In this document: positions 1-10,235 of the stretch, one piece after another
How positions within the stretch are numbered: position 1 is the stretch's first letter
How the letters are laid out: each line of letters opens with the position of its first letter
Source of the DNA: Atlantibacter hermannii
GTDB taxonomy: Bacteria; Pseudomonadota; Gammaproteobacteria; Enterobacterales; Enterobacteriaceae
Direction: 5' to 3'
Assembly (NCBI RefSeq): GCF_009907385.1
Contig: NZ_JAAATR010000010.1
Coordinates: forward strand, 19,809-83,808
DNA length: 64,000 nt
The notes under the pieces: generated by a model
What the model saw: only the letters and a program-made list of their open reading frames with translations
Database searches by the model: none
Told to the model about the DNA's origin: nothing
Translations under genes and position numbers: made by a program

Positions 1-373
1 TCCGAAGCGTTTCTTCGGTGCTGCGCGTAACGTGGAAGAGGGCGGTAGCCTGACGATCATCGCGACTGCGCTGATCGATACCGGTTCCAAAATGGACGAA
101 GTTATCTACGAAGAATTTAAAGGTACAGGCAACATGGAACTGCACCTGTCGCGTAAGATTGCTGAAAAACGCGTGTTCCCGGCGATTGATTACAACCGCT
201 CCGGTACCCGTAAAGAAGAACTGCTTACCACTCAGGAAGAGCTCCAGAAAATGTGGATCCTGCGTAAGATCATTCACCCGATGGGCGAAATCGACGCAAT
301 GGAATTCCTCATTAACAAGCTGGCCATGACGAAAACAAACGATGATTTCTTCGACATGATGAAGCGCTCATAA
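1..373 (+). CDS. rho: transcription termination factor Rho, C-terminal part (cut by window edge)
   Basis: The reading frame is open from the left edge (first whole codon at base 2) to the TAA at 371-373. It gives about the last 123 residues of Rho, whose usual length is about 419. Rho is a hexameric RNA-dependent ATPase that ends transcription on unstructured RNA. The visible part is the end of the RecA-like motor domain, with [35 protein letters not shown] and the C-terminus [10 protein letters not shown]; these blocks are near-invariant in the family. The GTG at base 32 is an internal valine codon, not the start. An intrinsic terminator follows 18 bases after the stop, and the ECA operon begins downstream, the order seen in other enterobacteria. 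Confidence 0.97.
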   Translation, partial: PKRFFGAARNVEEGGSLTIIATALIDTGSKMDEVIYEEFKGTGNMELHLSRKIAEKRVFPAIDYNRSGTRKEELLTTQEELQKMWILRKIIHPMGEIDAMEFLINKLAMTKTNDDFFDMMKRS

Positions 374-390
374 GTTGTAAAAACTCGGGG

Positions 391-418
391 AACGCCACGC
401 TTTGTCGTGGCGTTTTTC
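391..418 (+). terminator. intrinsic terminator after rho
   Basis: A 9-bp perfect stem, AACGCCACG (391-399) with CGTGGCGTT (406-414), has a 6-base loop and runs into a T tract (413-417). It lies just downstream of the rho stop codon and separates rho from the wec operon. Confidence 0.85.
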
Positions 419-495
419 ATTATAGTTTCTGGGATACGGAATTTTCCTCTTGATGCAGGGTTTTTTACCTGCCAAGGTCGCGTGACTTCTGTGAG

Positions 496-524
496 TTGGC
501 TATCTTTATCTTGCTGAATAATAA
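496..524 (+). promoter_or_regulatory. candidate sigma-70 promoter of the wec operon
   Basis: TTGGCT (496-501), a 17-base spacer and TAATAA (519-524) lie about 100 bases before the wecA start, downstream of the rho terminator. This is a consensus match only. The transcribed leader would carry an inverted repeat, ATAACCGC (548-555) with GCGGTTAT (576-583). Confidence 0.45.
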
Positions 525-621
525 ATAGTCCCTTTCAAGGATGACGCATAACCGCCCTTCTGAAGCAATGACTTCGCGGTTATACTTCCAACGGACTTAT
601 CTTTTGCAGAGAGCGCACACT

Positions 622-1725
622 GTGAATTTAATTACCTCGGGTGCCGAGTTAATCGGTATCTTTTTATTCACAACCATTTTTCTTTTTTTCGCCCGCAAGG
701 CGGCTAAAAAAATTGGATTGGTGGATAAGCCCAATTTCCGCAAGCGTCACCAGGGACTCATCCCCTTAGTGGGCGGGATCTCTGTCTTTGCAGGCATCTG
801 CTTTACTTTTGCAATCGCTGACTACTATATCCCCCACGCCGCGCTGTATCTGTCGTGCGCTGGCGTTCTGGTGCTGGTGGGCGCGCTGGACGATCGTTTT
901 GATATCAGTGTAAAAATTCGTGCGCTGATTCAGGCCATTATCGCTGTCGTCATGATGTGGTTCGGCGGGCTGTATATGAGCAGCCTGGGCTATATTTTCG
1001 GCTCCTGGGAAATGGTGCTCGGTCCGTTCGGTTATTTCCTTACGCTCTTTGCGGTCTGGGCTGCCATAAACGCCTTCAATATGGTTGATGGCATCGACGG
1101 CCTGCTCGGCGGGCTTTCTTGCGTGTCGTTTGCCGCTATGGGGCTGATTTTGTGGTTCGACGGGCAACTGAGCCTCGCGATGTGGTGTTTCGCCATGATC
1201 GCCGCCATTCTTCCTTATATTTTGTTGAATCTGGGCGTACTGGGTCGCCGTTATAAAGTTTTCATGGGCGATGCGGGCAGTACGCTCATTGGCTTTACCG
1301 TCATCTGGATCCTGCTGGAAACCACTCAGGGTGTGACCCATCCGATTAGCCCGGTTACGGCACTATGGATTATCGCCATCCCGTTAATGGATATGGTCGC
1401 GATCATGTATCGCCGTTTACGCCGCGGCATGAGCCCTTTCTCGCCTGACCGCCAGCATATTCATCATTTGATCATGCGCGCTGGTTTTACTTCCCGACAG
1501 GCTTTTGTGCTGATTACGCTTGCTGCTGCATTGCTGGCGGGCATTGGTGTCGCGTCTGAATACGCGCATTTTATTCCTGAGTGGGTAATGTTGGCATTGT
1601 TTTTGCTGGCATTTTTCCTCTACGGGTACTGCATTAAACGGGCGTGGAAAGTCGCACGTCTGATTAAACGCATCAAGCGCCGCATGCGTAGAAATAATGA
1701 CAATAACCCGACATTAACCAAATGA
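622..1725 (+). CDS. wecA: UDP-GlcNAc:undecaprenyl-phosphate GlcNAc-1-phosphate transferase WecA
   Basis: WecA starts lipid-linked glycan synthesis by moving GlcNAc-1-phosphate from UDP-GlcNAc to undecaprenyl phosphate at the inner membrane, giving lipid I of ECA (also used for many O antigens). The 367-residue product has the family length and about 11 membrane segments. Visible motifs are the magnesium-binding DDRFD (Asp90/Asp91), NMVDGIDG (Asp156/Asp159) and the cytoplasmic HIHH loop before a basic C-terminus. I chose the GTG at 622 because the family begins there (NLITSGAEL...). The upstream in-frame ATG at 541 would add 27 residues without homology and has a badly placed ribosome site. 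It is the first gene of the ECA operon. Confidence 0.95.
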   Translation: MNLITSGAELIGIFLFTTIFLFFARKAAKKIGLVDKPNFRKRHQGLIPLVGGISVFAGICFTFAIADYYIPHAALYLSCAGVLVLVGALDDRFDISVKIRALIQAIIAVVMMWFGGLYMSSLGYIFGSWEMVLGPFGYFLTLFAVWAAINAFNMVDGIDGLLGGLSCVSFAAMGLILWFDGQLSLAMWCFAMIAAILPYILLNLGVLGRRYKVFMGDAGSTLIGFTVIWILLETTQGVTHPISPVTALWIIAIPLMDMVAIMYRRLRRGMSPFSPDRQHIHHLIMRAGFTSRQAFVLITLAAALLAGIGVASEYAHFIPEWVMLALFLLAFFLYGYCIKRAWKVARLIKRIKRRMRRNNDNNPTLTK

Positions 1726-1738
1726 AGCTGGGGAAGTG

Positions 1739-2785
1739 ATGAAAGAGCAATTGCCAGGCACGCAACAGGGGATGGTTGAAAATGAACTGGACGTGCGCGG
1801 TCTGTTCCGCACGTTCTGGGCGGGAAAAATCTGGATCGTTGGGTTTGCCGCGCTGTTTATCATCGGCGCGCTGGTGTACACCATTTTCGCGCGCCAGGAG
1901 TGGAGCGCGACGGCAATCACCGATCGGCCCACCGTAAATATGTTGGGTAGCTACTACTCGCAGCAACAGTTTCTGCGTAACCTGGATGCGAAAGTGAATC
2001 CTAACGGGGTCGAGCAGCCTTCGGTTATGGATGATGCATATAAAGAATTCATCATGCAGCTTGCTGCCTGGGATACCCGCCGTGATTTCTGGCTGCAGAC
2101 TGATTATTACCAGCAGCGTAAAGCCGGAAACAGCAAAGTTGATGCGGCGTTGTTGGATGAACTGATCGGCAATATTCAGTTCACGCCGGGCGATTTCACC
2201 CGCAATCTGAATGACAGCGTTAAGCTGATCGCTGAAACCGCGCCGGATGCCAATAACCTGCTGCGCCAGTACGTGGCGTTTGCCAGCGAACGTGCTGCCA
2301 GCCATTTAAATGACGAACTGAAAGGCGCCTGGGCTGCGCGTACTATCCAGATGAAGGCACAAGTTAAGCGTCAGGAAGCCGTAGCCAAAGCTATCTATAC
2401 CCGCAAAGTGCAAAGCGTGCAGGAAGCGTTAAAAATCGCTCAGCAGCATAATATTTCTACCAGCGAAACCCAGGTGCCTGCAGAGGAACTACCGGATTCT
2501 GAGTTATTTATGCTGGGCCGCCCAAAACTGCAGGCGCGCCTTGAAAATCTTCAGGCGGTCGGGCCTTCCTTTGATATCAGCTACGATCAAAACAGGGCGA
2601 TGCTTACAACGCTTAATGTTGGCCCCTCGCTCGATCCCCGTTTTCAAACCTATCGGTATCTGAGAACGCCTGAAGAACCGGTGAAGCGCGACAGTCCGCG
2701 CAGAGCATTCCTGATGATTATGTGGGGCGCAGTGGGTGCACTCATTGGCGCAGGCGTTGCCCTGGCCCGTCGTCGTCCGGCATAA
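1739..2785 (+). CDS. wzzE: ECA polysaccharide chain-length modulation protein WzzE
   Basis: WzzE is an inner-membrane co-polymerase that sets the modal chain length of enterobacterial common antigen together with WzyE. The product is 348 residues. It has two membrane segments flanking a large periplasmic domain: one after LDVRGLFRTFWAGK and one at the C-terminus following the proline-containing SPRRAFLMIMWG. That is the standard Wzz topology. ATG 1739 is preferred; a GTG codon directly before it (1736) is an alternative start that would add one residue. It lies 13 bases after wecA. Confidence 0.93.
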   Translation: MKEQLPGTQQGMVENELDVRGLFRTFWAGKIWIVGFAALFIIGALVYTIFARQEWSATAITDRPTVNMLGSYYSQQQFLRNLDAKVNPNGVEQPSVMDDAYKEFIMQLAAWDTRRDFWLQTDYYQQRKAGNSKVDAALLDELIGNIQFTPGDFTRNLNDSVKLIAETAPDANNLLRQYVAFASERAASHLNDELKGAWAARTIQMKAQVKRQEAVAKAIYTRKVQSVQEALKIAQQHNISTSETQVPAEELPDSELFMLGRPKLQARLENLQAVGPSFDISYDQNRAMLTTLNVGPSLDPRFQTYRYLRTPEEPVKRDSPRRAFLMIMWGAVGALIGAGVALARRRPA

Positions 2786-2840
2786 GCATTTTGTAATGCG
2801 CGCAGAGTGCTGCGCGCGGATTTAATGGAAGAGAAGCGTT

Positions 2841-3971
2841 GTGAAAGTATTAACCGTTTTTGGCACGCGTCCGGAAGCCATCAAGATGGCGCCTCTGGTA
2901 CATGCGCTGGCAAAAGACCCGTATTTCGATGCCAGGGTCTGTGTAACCGCACAGCACCGGGAGATGCTGGATCAGGTACTGCATTTGTTTTCAATCGTAC
3001 CGGATTACGATCTCAACATTATGAAACCGGGGCAGGGATTAACGGAAATAACCTGTCGGATACTGGAGGGATTAAAACCGGTTCTCGAAGATTTTGAACC
3101 CGATGTGGTGCTGGTCCATGGGGATACCACCACCACCGTGGCGACCAGCCTGGCGGCGTTTTATCAACGTATTCCGGTTGGGCACGTTGAAGCGGGATTA
3201 CGTACCGGGGATCTCTGGTCACCCTGGCCTGAAGAGGCGAACCGCACGTTAACAGGCCATCTGGCGTCGTATCACTTCGCGCCAACCGAAAACTCGCGTG
3301 CCAATCTGCTGCGCGAAAACGTGGCGGATAAACGTATTTTCGTCACCGGCAACACGGTGATCGATGCCCTGATTTCGGTGCGAGACTCTATCCTTGCGGA
3401 TGCGTCTCGCCAGCGCGAACTGGCGTCCCGCTATCCCTTTTTGCGTGACGATAAGAAATTGATCCTGGTGACGGGCCACCGCCGTGAAAGTTTCGGTCAG
3501 GGATTTGAGCACATCTGCGAGGCGTTAGTGGAGATCGCCCGTCAGAATCAGGATGTACAGATTGTCTATCCGGTGCATCTGAATCCCAATGTTAGCGAGC
3601 CGGTGAACCGTATTCTTGGACAGGTAGACAACGTGACGTTGATCGAACCGCAGGATTATTTGCCGTTTGTCTGGTTAATGGATCGTGCCTGGCTAATCCT
3701 GACGGATTCAGGCGGTATTCAGGAAGAAGCTCCCTCGCTGGGTAAACCCGTCTTAGTTATGCGAGAAACCACTGAACGCCCGGAAGCCATTAAAGCAGGC
3801 ACGGTACGTCTGGTGGGTACGGACAGCACGCGTATTGTTGCGGAAGTGTCTCGCCTTCTGCATGACGAGAGGGAATACCAAATTATGAGCAAGGCCCATA
3901 ACCCCTATGGCGATGGAAAAGCCTGTGCTCGCATTTTGCATGCATTAAAAAATAATCGGATAACACTATGA
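2841..3971 (+). CDS. wecB: UDP-N-acetylglucosamine 2-epimerase (non-hydrolysing) WecB
   Basis: WecB interconverts UDP-GlcNAc and UDP-ManNAc in the cytoplasm, the first step toward the UDP-ManNAcA donor of ECA. The 376-residue length equals the E. coli enzyme. Residues typical of the active site are present: [11 protein letters not shown] near the N-terminus, Asp95 in LVHGD, Glu117 in [11 protein letters not shown], Glu131 in [12 protein letters not shown], and the histidine of [10 protein letters not shown]. The start is GTG at 2841 with an upstream GAGAAG-type ribosome site. The end overlaps wecC by four bases, suggesting translational coupling. Confidence 0.96.
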   Translation: MKVLTVFGTRPEAIKMAPLVHALAKDPYFDARVCVTAQHREMLDQVLHLFSIVPDYDLNIMKPGQGLTEITCRILEGLKPVLEDFEPDVVLVHGDTTTTVATSLAAFYQRIPVGHVEAGLRTGDLWSPWPEEANRTLTGHLASYHFAPTENSRANLLRENVADKRIFVTGNTVIDALISVRDSILADASRQRELASRYPFLRDDKKLILVTGHRRESFGQGFEHICEALVEIARQNQDVQIVYPVHLNPNVSEPVNRILGQVDNVTLIEPQDYLPFVWLMDRAWLILTDSGGIQEEAPSLGKPVLVMRETTERPEAIKAGTVRLVGTDSTRIVAEVSRLLHDEREYQIMSKAHNPYGDGKACARILHALKNNRITL

Positions 3972-5230
3972 GTTTTTCAACTATTTCAGTAATTGGGCTG
4001 GGATACATTGGTTTGCCAACCGCCGCTGCCTTTGCATCGCGTCAGAAGCACGTTGTGGGGGTCGACATTAACTCCCGTGCGGTTGACACCATCAACCGGG
4101 GTGAAATTCATATTGTTGAACCGGAATTAGGCAGCGTAGTAAAAGCGGCGGTTGAGGGCGGCTTTTTACGCGCGACCACCCAGCCCGAGGAAGCGGACGC
4201 CTTTCTGATTGCCGTGCCAACGCCGTTTAAAGGCGAGCATGAGCCAGACATGAAATACGTGCAGGCTGCGGCGGAATCTATCGCCCCCGTGCTGCGTAAA
4301 GGCAACCTGGTGATCCTGGAGTCTACCTCGCCCGTTGGCGCTACCGAGCAAATGGCGCAGTGGCTGGCGGCGTTACGCCCTGATCTCACCTTTCCTCAAC
4401 AGGCTGGCGATGATGCGGATATCAACATCGCTTATTGTCCGGAACGCGTCCTGCCCGGCCAGGTGATGGTGGAATTGATTAAGAACGACCGCGTCGTCGG
4501 CGGGATGACGGCAGTCTGCTCCGCGCGCGCCAGTGAACTGTATTACATCTTCCTGGAAGGGGAGTGTGTGGTGACGAACGCCCGCACCGCTGAAATGTGC
4601 AAACTGACCGAAAACAGCTTCCGCGATGTGAACATCGCTTTCGCCAATGAGCTGTCGCTGATTTGCGCCGATCAGGAGATTAACGTGTGGGAGCTGATTC
4701 GCCTGGCGAACCGCCACCCGCGCGTCAATATTTTGCAGCCCGGCCCTGGCGTTGGCGGGCACTGTATTGCGGTCGATCCATGGTTTATTGTGGCGCAGAA
4801 TCCGCAGCAGGCACGCCTTATCCGCACTGCCCGTGAAGTCAATGATTACAAACCCCATTGGGTGCTTGAGCGTGTTAAAGCGACCGTGGCCGATTGCCTG
4901 ACAGCCAGCGGCAAGCGCGCCAGCGAGCTTAAAATCGCCTGCTTCGGGCTGGCGTTTAAACCCAATATTGATGATTTGCGCGAAAGCCCGGCCATGGAGA
5001 TTGCCCAGCAAATCGCCCAGTGGAACAGTGGCGAAACGCTGGTGGTCGAACCCAATATTCACCAGTTGCCGGCAAGCCTTGCGCCGCACTGTAAGCTGAT
5101 CGACCTTGACGAGGCGCTGGCGCAGGCCGACGTTTTGGTGATGCTGGTCGATCATGCGCCGTTTAAAGCGATCGAAGCCAGTAACGTTCAGCAAACGTGG
5201 ATCGTCGATACCAAAGGGGTATGGCGATGA
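3968..5230 (+). CDS. wecC: UDP-N-acetyl-D-mannosamine dehydrogenase WecC
   Basis: WecC oxidises UDP-ManNAc to UDP-ManNAcA with two NAD+, supplying the second sugar of the ECA repeat. The 420-residue protein begins with a Rossmann fold ([10 protein letters not shown], residues 8-17). It carries the catalytic cysteine of the UDP-sugar dehydrogenase family in [14 protein letters not shown] (Cys266) and the C-terminal [16 protein letters not shown] block. It overlaps wecB by ATGA at its start and rffG by ATGA at its end. Confidence 0.96.
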   Translation: MSFSTISVIGLGYIGLPTAAAFASRQKHVVGVDINSRAVDTINRGEIHIVEPELGSVVKAAVEGGFLRATTQPEEADAFLIAVPTPFKGEHEPDMKYVQAAAESIAPVLRKGNLVILESTSPVGATEQMAQWLAALRPDLTFPQQAGDDADINIAYCPERVLPGQVMVELIKNDRVVGGMTAVCSARASELYYIFLEGECVVTNARTAEMCKLTENSFRDVNIAFANELSLICADQEINVWELIRLANRHPRVNILQPGPGVGGHCIAVDPWFIVAQNPQQARLIRTAREVNDYKPHWVLERVKATVADCLTASGKRASELKIACFGLAFKPNIDDLRESPAMEIAQQIAQWNSGETLVVEPNIHQLPASLAPHCKLIDLDEALAQADVLVMLVDHAPFKAIEASNVQQTWIVDTKGVWR

Positions 5231-6294
5231 AACGCATTCTGGTTACCGGCGGCGCGGGATTTATTGGCTCCGCCGTCGTCAGGCATATCATTAACGAAAC
5301 CGCCGATAGCGTGGTTGTCGTGGATAAACTGACCTATGCCGGCAACCTTGCTTCGCTTGCGCCGGTTGCCGATAACCCGCGTTTCGCGTTTGAAAAAGTC
5401 GATATCGTCGACAGAGCTGAACTTGATCGGGTATTCACGACCTGGCGGCCAGATATCGTTATGCACCTGGCGGCGGAAAGCCATGTCGATCGCTCTATTG
5501 ACGGGCCAGCGGCCTTTATCGAAACGAATATTATGGGAACGTATACGCTGCTTGAGGCCGCTCGCGCCTGGTGGAGTTCACTGGATGCGTCAGGCAAAGC
5601 GCGCTTTCGTTTCCATCATATTTCGACAGATGAGGTGTACGGCGATCTTCACAGCAGCGAAGACTTTTTTACCGAGACGACGGCCTATGCGCCCAGTAGC
5701 CCTTATTCAGCGTCGAAAGCCGGTAGCGATCATCTGGTCCGCGCCTGGCATCGCACTTACGGCTTGCCCACTCTGGTGACAAATTGCTCAAATAACTATG
5801 GCCCCTATCATTTCCCGGAAAAACTGATCCCGCTGATGATACTCAATGGATTGGCAGGTAAGCCGTTGCCGGTTTATGGCGACGGGCAGCAAATCCGTGA
5901 TTGGCTCTATGTAGAAGACCATGCTCGCGCGCTCTATCTGGCAGCTACCCAGGGGGCGATTGGCGAAACATGGAATATCGGCGGTCATAACGAACGTAAA
6001 AACATCGATGTCGTCACCACGATTTGCGATCTGCTTGAAGAGCTGGCTCCTCAAAAACCGCAAGGCGTCGTGCAATATCGGGATCTTATTACCTGGGTGG
6101 CAGACCGCCCTGGCCACGATCTGCGTTATGCCATTGACGCCAGTAAAATCGAGCGTGAACTGGGCTGGCGTCCGCAGGAATCGTTTGAAAGCGGTATTCG
6201 TAAAACGGTGCTCTGGTATTTGCAAAATCGATCCTGGTGGCAACAAGTGCTGGACGGAAGTTATCAGGGCGAGCGTCTGGGTCTTCAGAGCTAA
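5227..6294 (+). CDS. rffG: dTDP-glucose 4,6-dehydratase (ECA operon)
   Basis: This extended short-chain dehydrogenase converts dTDP-glucose to dTDP-4-keto-6-deoxyglucose on the way to dTDP-Fuc4NAc. The 355-residue product has the NAD-binding TGGAGFIG at residues 7-14, the catalytic STDEVYGD block (Thr134-Asp135-Glu136) and YSASK (Tyr160, Lys164). ATG 5227 overlaps the wecC stop codon and matches the family N-terminus (MKRILVTGG). The longer in-frame extension from 5197 would only read into wecC. An rmlB paralogue may exist in an O-antigen cluster elsewhere. Confidence 0.95.
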   Translation: MKRILVTGGAGFIGSAVVRHIINETADSVVVVDKLTYAGNLASLAPVADNPRFAFEKVDIVDRAELDRVFTTWRPDIVMHLAAESHVDRSIDGPAAFIETNIMGTYTLLEAARAWWSSLDASGKARFRFHHISTDEVYGDLHSSEDFFTETTAYAPSSPYSASKAGSDHLVRAWHRTYGLPTLVTNCSNNYGPYHFPEKLIPLMILNGLAGKPLPVYGDGQQIRDWLYVEDHARALYLAATQGAIGETWNIGGHNERKNIDVVTTICDLLEELAPQKPQGVVQYRDLITWVADRPGHDLRYAIDASKIERELGWRPQESFESGIRKTVLWYLQNRSWWQQVLDGSYQGERLGLQS

Positions 6295-6311
6295 TTATCA
6301 GGAGAGACGAT

Positions 6312-7193
6312 ATGAAGGGGATCATTCTGGCGGGTGGTTCAGGGACGCGCCTGCATCCCATCACGCGCGGCGTGTCGAAGCAGCTTCTGCCCATCTATGA
6401 CAAGCCAATGATTTACTACCCGCTCTCCGTGCTGATGCTGGCGGGGATTCGTGAGATTTTATTGATCACGACGCCGGAGGATTTAAGCAGCTACCAGCGA
6501 CTGCTGGGGGACGGTTCTGATTTTGGCGTCAGCCTTCACTATGCTGAGCAGCCAAGCCCCGACGGGCTCGCTCAGGCGTTTATTATTGGTGAGAAATTTC
6601 TCGACGGACAGCCTTCCTGCCTGGTATTAGGCGACAATATCTTTTTCGGGCAAGGGTTCAGCCCTAAATTACGTCAGGTCTCGGCCCGTACTGGCGGGGC
6701 AACGGTGTTTGGTTATCAGGTGATGGATCCTGAGCGCTTCGGCGTAGTCGAGTTTGATGACAACTTCCGTGCGCTCTCCATTGAGGAAAAGCCAAAAAAC
6801 CCTAAATCTAACTGGGCAGTAACCGGCCTCTATTTTTATGATGAAAAAGTGGTCGAGTACGCAAAAAAGGTCAAACCTTCTGAGCGTGGCGAACTGGAAA
6901 TAACCTCTATTAATCAGATGTATCTTGAGCAAGGCACGCTCTCTGTCGAGCTGTTAGGCCGTGGGTTTGCCTGGCTGGATACGGGAACTCATGACAGCCT
7001 GATCGAGGCCAGTACCTTCGTGCAAACTGTCGAGAAGCGTCAGGGGTTTAAGATTGCCTGCCTGGAAGAGATCGCCTGGCGCAACGGCTGGCTGGATGAT
7101 GATGGCGTGAAGCGCGCCGCAGAACGTCTGACAAAAACGGGCTATGGCCGTTATTTACTGGAGCTGCTTCGTGCCCGTCCGCGCCAGTATTAA
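6312..7193 (+). CDS. rffH: glucose-1-phosphate thymidylyltransferase (ECA operon)
   Basis: The enzyme makes dTDP-glucose from dTTP and glucose-1-phosphate, the first step of the dTDP-Fuc4NAc branch. The 293-residue protein has the nucleotidyltransferase signature [11 protein letters not shown] near its start, then [17 protein letters not shown] and [11 protein letters not shown] 6312 has a good ribosome site (CAGGAGAG). Its last 23 bases overlap the start of wecD in another frame, an arrangement that keeps the operon compact. Confidence 0.95.
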   Translation: MKGIILAGGSGTRLHPITRGVSKQLLPIYDKPMIYYPLSVLMLAGIREILLITTPEDLSSYQRLLGDGSDFGVSLHYAEQPSPDGLAQAFIIGEKFLDGQPSCLVLGDNIFFGQGFSPKLRQVSARTGGATVFGYQVMDPERFGVVEFDDNFRALSIEEKPKNPKSNWAVTGLYFYDEKVVEYAKKVKPSERGELEITSINQMYLEQGTLSVELLGRGFAWLDTGTHDSLIEASTFVQTVEKRQGFKIACLEEIAWRNGWLDDDGVKRAAERLTKTGYGRYLLELLRARPRQY

Positions 7194-7848
7194 TCCCCTG
7201 GAATGGGAAAGCCGATTCTTTGGCATCAATACTGCACTCCTCCGGCTGAGCGATGACGCACCGGTGCTGGATGCGACGCAGTTAACTGGCTGGTCCCGCT
7301 TGCAGGCGAAAGTGCCCGCGCAGCGTACAGACTGGTTGGATGCGCTGCAGCAGTTGCAGTTTCAGGTTGTAGAAGGCGAAGCCGATTTTGTACTGGATGT
7401 TGGCGTCGGTCATACCGACCCCGGTCTTCAGCCTGCGAGGGGAGAAGATATTCCCGCTCTGCGCACGATGGCGGCCACGCTGTTTGCCAGGAGCCGTTTT
7501 CGCGCCCCCTGGTACGAGCCTGACGCCAGCGAGCGTTTTTACGCTCAGTGGGTAGAGAATGCCGTCAATAGCAGTTTCGATCACACTTGCCTGATACTGC
7601 GCGAGGATGACGGCGCTATCCGTGGGTTTGTCACGCTGCGCCAGCTCAACGCCAGCGAGACGCGTATCGGCTTGCTGGGCGGTTATGGCGCAGGGCGCAT
7701 CCTGATGGATGCCGCGCGCCACTGGTGTGAAATTCGTCAATCAAACGTGTTGCGTGTGGCGACCCAAATGGGTAATCGCGCCGCCATTCGTCGTTATATT
7801 CAAAGCGGTGCTACCCTGGACAGCGCCGCGTACTGGCTATACAGGTGA
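7171..7848 (+). CDS. wecD: dTDP-4-amino-4,6-dideoxy-D-galactose acyltransferase WecD
   Basis: This GNAT-family acetyltransferase N-acetylates dTDP-Fuc4N with acetyl-CoA to give dTDP-Fuc4NAc. The 225-residue product has the C-terminal GNAT core, with [10 protein letters not shown], an acetyl-CoA binding stretch around [15 protein letters not shown], and [18 protein letters not shown]. The GTG start at 7171 fits the family N-terminus ([11 protein letters not shown]). It lies inside the rffH 3' end, so translation is probably coupled. The N-terminal half is less conserved than the rest of the operon. Confidence 0.92.
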   Translation: MPVRASINPLEWESRFFGINTALLRLSDDAPVLDATQLTGWSRLQAKVPAQRTDWLDALQQLQFQVVEGEADFVLDVGVGHTDPGLQPARGEDIPALRTMAATLFARSRFRAPWYEPDASERFYAQWVENAVNSSFDHTCLILREDDGAIRGFVTLRQLNASETRIGLLGGYGAGRILMDAARHWCEIRQSNVLRVATQMGNRAAIRRYIQSGATLDSAAYWLYR

Positions 7849-7852
7849 ACAG

Positions 7853-8983
7853 ATGATCCCATTTAATGCTCCGCCCGTGGTTGGAACGGAAATTGACTAT
7901 ATGCAGTCTGCAATGGGCAGCGGAAAATTGTGTGGTGATGGCGGCTTTACCCGCCGTTGCCAGCAGTGGCTTGAGCAACGCTTCGGCAGCGTCAGAGTAT
8001 TGCTTACGCCGTCCTGCACTGCATCGCTGGAAATGGCGGCACTGCTGTTGGATATTCAGCCCGGCGATGAAGTGATCATGCCGAGCTATACCTTCGTTTC
8101 TACCGCCAATGCCTTTGTGCTGCGTGGCGCGAATATCGTCTTTGTCGATGTGCGGCCCGATACCATGAACATCGACGAAACGCTGATTGAAGCGGCGATA
8201 ACCGATAAAACCCGCGCGATCGTGCCGGTGCATTACGCGGGCGTCGCCTGTGAAATGGACGTCATTATGGCCATCGCGAAAAAGCATAACCTGTTCGTGG
8301 TGGAAGACGCGGCGCAGGGCGTGATGTCCACCTATAAAGGCCGGGCATTAGGGACCATTGGTCATATCGGCTGCTTTAGTTTCCATGAAACCAAGAACTA
8401 CACGGCGGGCGGCGAAGGCGGCGCGACGCTGATTAACGATCCGCAGCTGATTGAGCGTGCGGAAATCATTCGCGAGAAAGGCACCAACCGCAGCCAGTTC
8501 TTCCGGGGCCAGGTTGATAAATATACCTGGCGGGATATCGGCTCGAGCTATTTGATGTCAGATCTCCAGGCTGCCTATTTGTGGGCGCAACTGGAGGCGG
8601 CGGATCGCATCAACCAGCAGCGCCTGGCGCTGTGGCAAACCTATTATGACGCCCTTGAGCCGCTGGCGCGCACAGGACGTATTGAGTTGCCCTCCATCCC
8701 GGATTTCTGTAGCCATAACGCGCATATGTTTTATATCAAACTGCGGGATATTGACGATCGCAGTAATCTGATCGCCTGGCTTAAAGAGGCGGAAATCCTG
8801 GCGGTATTCCATTACATCCCACTACACAGCTGCCCGGCAGGCGAGAAATTTGGCGAATTCTTTGGCGAGGACCGCTACACCACCCGCGAAAGCGAACGCC
8901 TGCTGCGGTTGCCGCTGTTCTACAATCTGGCGCCTTTCAACCAGCGTACGGTTATTAATTCGCTGCTAAGTTACTTCGCCTGA
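7853..8983 (+). CDS. wecE: dTDP-4-amino-4,6-dideoxygalactose transaminase WecE
   Basis: A PLP-dependent aminotransferase of the DegT/DnrJ/EryC1 family, it converts dTDP-4-keto-6-deoxyglucose to dTDP-Fuc4N using glutamate. The product is 376 residues, as in E. coli. The PLP lysine is Lys181 in SFHETKNYTAGGEGG, and the pyridine-binding aspartate is in EDAAQG (Asp152). ATG 7853 follows the wecD stop by four bases with an AGGTGA ribosome site. The upstream in-frame extension lies within wecD and is not supported. Confidence 0.95.
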   Translation: MIPFNAPPVVGTEIDYMQSAMGSGKLCGDGGFTRRCQQWLEQRFGSVRVLLTPSCTASLEMAALLLDIQPGDEVIMPSYTFVSTANAFVLRGANIVFVDVRPDTMNIDETLIEAAITDKTRAIVPVHYAGVACEMDVIMAIAKKHNLFVVEDAAQGVMSTYKGRALGTIGHIGCFSFHETKNYTAGGEGGATLINDPQLIERAEIIREKGTNRSQFFRGQVDKYTWRDIGSSYLMSDLQAAYLWAQLEAADRINQQRLALWQTYYDALEPLARTGRIELPSIPDFCSHNAHMFYIKLRDIDDRSNLIAWLKEAEILAVFHYIPLHSCPAGEKFGEFFGEDRYTTRESERLLRLPLFYNLAPFNQRTVINSLLSYFA

Positions 8984-8984
8984 T

Positions 8985-10235
8985 ATGTCTCTTGCAAAAG
9001 CCTCAGTGTGGACGGCAGCGTCCACACTTATCAAGATTGCCGCCGGTTTACTGGTGATCAAACTGCTGGCGGTGGCGTTCGGCCCTGAAGGGGTCGGGCA
9101 GGCAGGAAACTTTCGTCAGCTCATCACCGTATTAGGCGTTCTGGCGGGTGCCGGGATTTTTAACGGCGTGACTAAGCTGGTCGCCCAGCATCATGACGAT
9201 CCAGAACAACTAAGACAGGTTACCGGCACATCGTCGGCGATGGTATTAGGGTTTTCCACGCTGCTGGCGGTCATTTTTTTGCTGGCTGCACAGCCTGTCA
9301 GCATTGGCCTGTTTGGGCACGACCGCTACCAGAACGTGGTGCGGCTGGTGGCTTTTATCCAGATGGGTATTGCCTGGGCTAACCTGACGCTGGCGATTCT
9401 GAAAGGCTTTCGCGATGCGCGCGGTAATGCGCTCTCGCTGATTATCGGCAGCATCATTGGCGTCGCCGCCTGGTATCTGTGTTATCGACTCGGCGGCTAC
9501 GAAGGCGCATTGTTAGGGCTGGCGCTGGTGCCTGCGCTGGTGGTTTTCCCGGCGTTGTGGCTGCTTAAACGGCGTGAGCATGTGCCCCTGGGTTACCTGA
9601 AGCCGCGCTGGAACAGCCCCCTCGCCAGGCAACTGTCAACGTTTACCCTGATGGCGTTAATCACGTCGGTTACGCTGCCCGTGGCGTATGTGATGATGCG
9701 AAACCTGATGGCTGCCCGGTACTCCTGGGATGAAGTCGGCATCTGGCAAGGGGTGAGTACCATCTCCGATGCCTACCTGCAATTTATTACCGCCACGTTC
9801 AGCGTCTGGCTGCTGCCTACGCTGTCGCGCTTAACCGCCAAACAGGACATCACCCGTGAGGTGTTGCGTTCGCTGAGGTTTGTGCTTCCGGCGGTTGCCG
9901 CAGCGAGCTTAACGGTCTGGCTGTTACGCGACGTCGCTATCTGGCTGCTGTTCTCGGCGAAATTTACCGCGATGCGCGATCTGTTTGCGTGGCAACTGGT
10001 CGGCGATGTGCTGAAAGTCGGCGCTTACGTGTTTGGTTATCTGGTGATTGCCAAAGCGTCACTGCGCTTTTATGTCCTGGCGGAACTTAGCCAGTTTGCG
10101 CTGTTGATCGGATTCTCCCACTGGCTGATTCCCGACCATGGCGCGCTGGGCGCGGCGCAGGCCTACATGGCCACTTATATCGTCTATTTCACCCTATGTT
10201 GCGGCGTATTTTTACTCTGGCGCAGAAAAGCATGA
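8985..10235 (+). CDS. wzxE: ECA lipid III flippase WzxE
   Basis: WzxE moves undecaprenyl-pyrophosphate-linked ECA trisaccharide (lipid III) across the inner membrane. It is a 416-residue polytopic MATE/polysaccharide-transporter-like protein with about 12 hydrophobic segments, the same length as in E. coli. The N-terminus [17 protein letters not shown] and the C-terminal [12 protein letters not shown] block are typical. It starts two bases after the wecE stop and overlaps wecF by ATGA, consistent with coupled translation. Confidence 0.95.
   Translation: MSLAKASVWTAASTLIKIAAGLLVIKLLAVAFGPEGVGQAGNFRQLITVLGVLAGAGIFNGVTKLVAQHHDDPEQLRQVTGTSSAMVLGFSTLLAVIFLLAAQPVSIGLFGHDRYQNVVRLVAFIQMGIAWANLTLAILKGFRDARGNALSLIIGSIIGVAAWYLCYRLGGYEGALLGLALVPALVVFPALWLLKRREHVPLGYLKPRWNSPLARQLSTFTLMALITSVTLPVAYVMMRNLMAARYSWDEVGIWQGVSTISDAYLQFITATFSVWLLPTLSRLTAKQDITREVLRSLRFVLPAVAAASLTVWLLRDVAIWLLFSAKFTAMRDLFAWQLVGDVLKVGAYVFGYLVIAKASLRFYVLAELSQFALLIGFSHWLIPDHGALGAAQAYMATYIVYFTLCCGVFLLWRRKA

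Noticed and set aside
4373..5194. Minus-strand ORF of 273 codons
   Set aside because: It is antisense to wecC, which has its catalytic cysteine and NAD motif intact.
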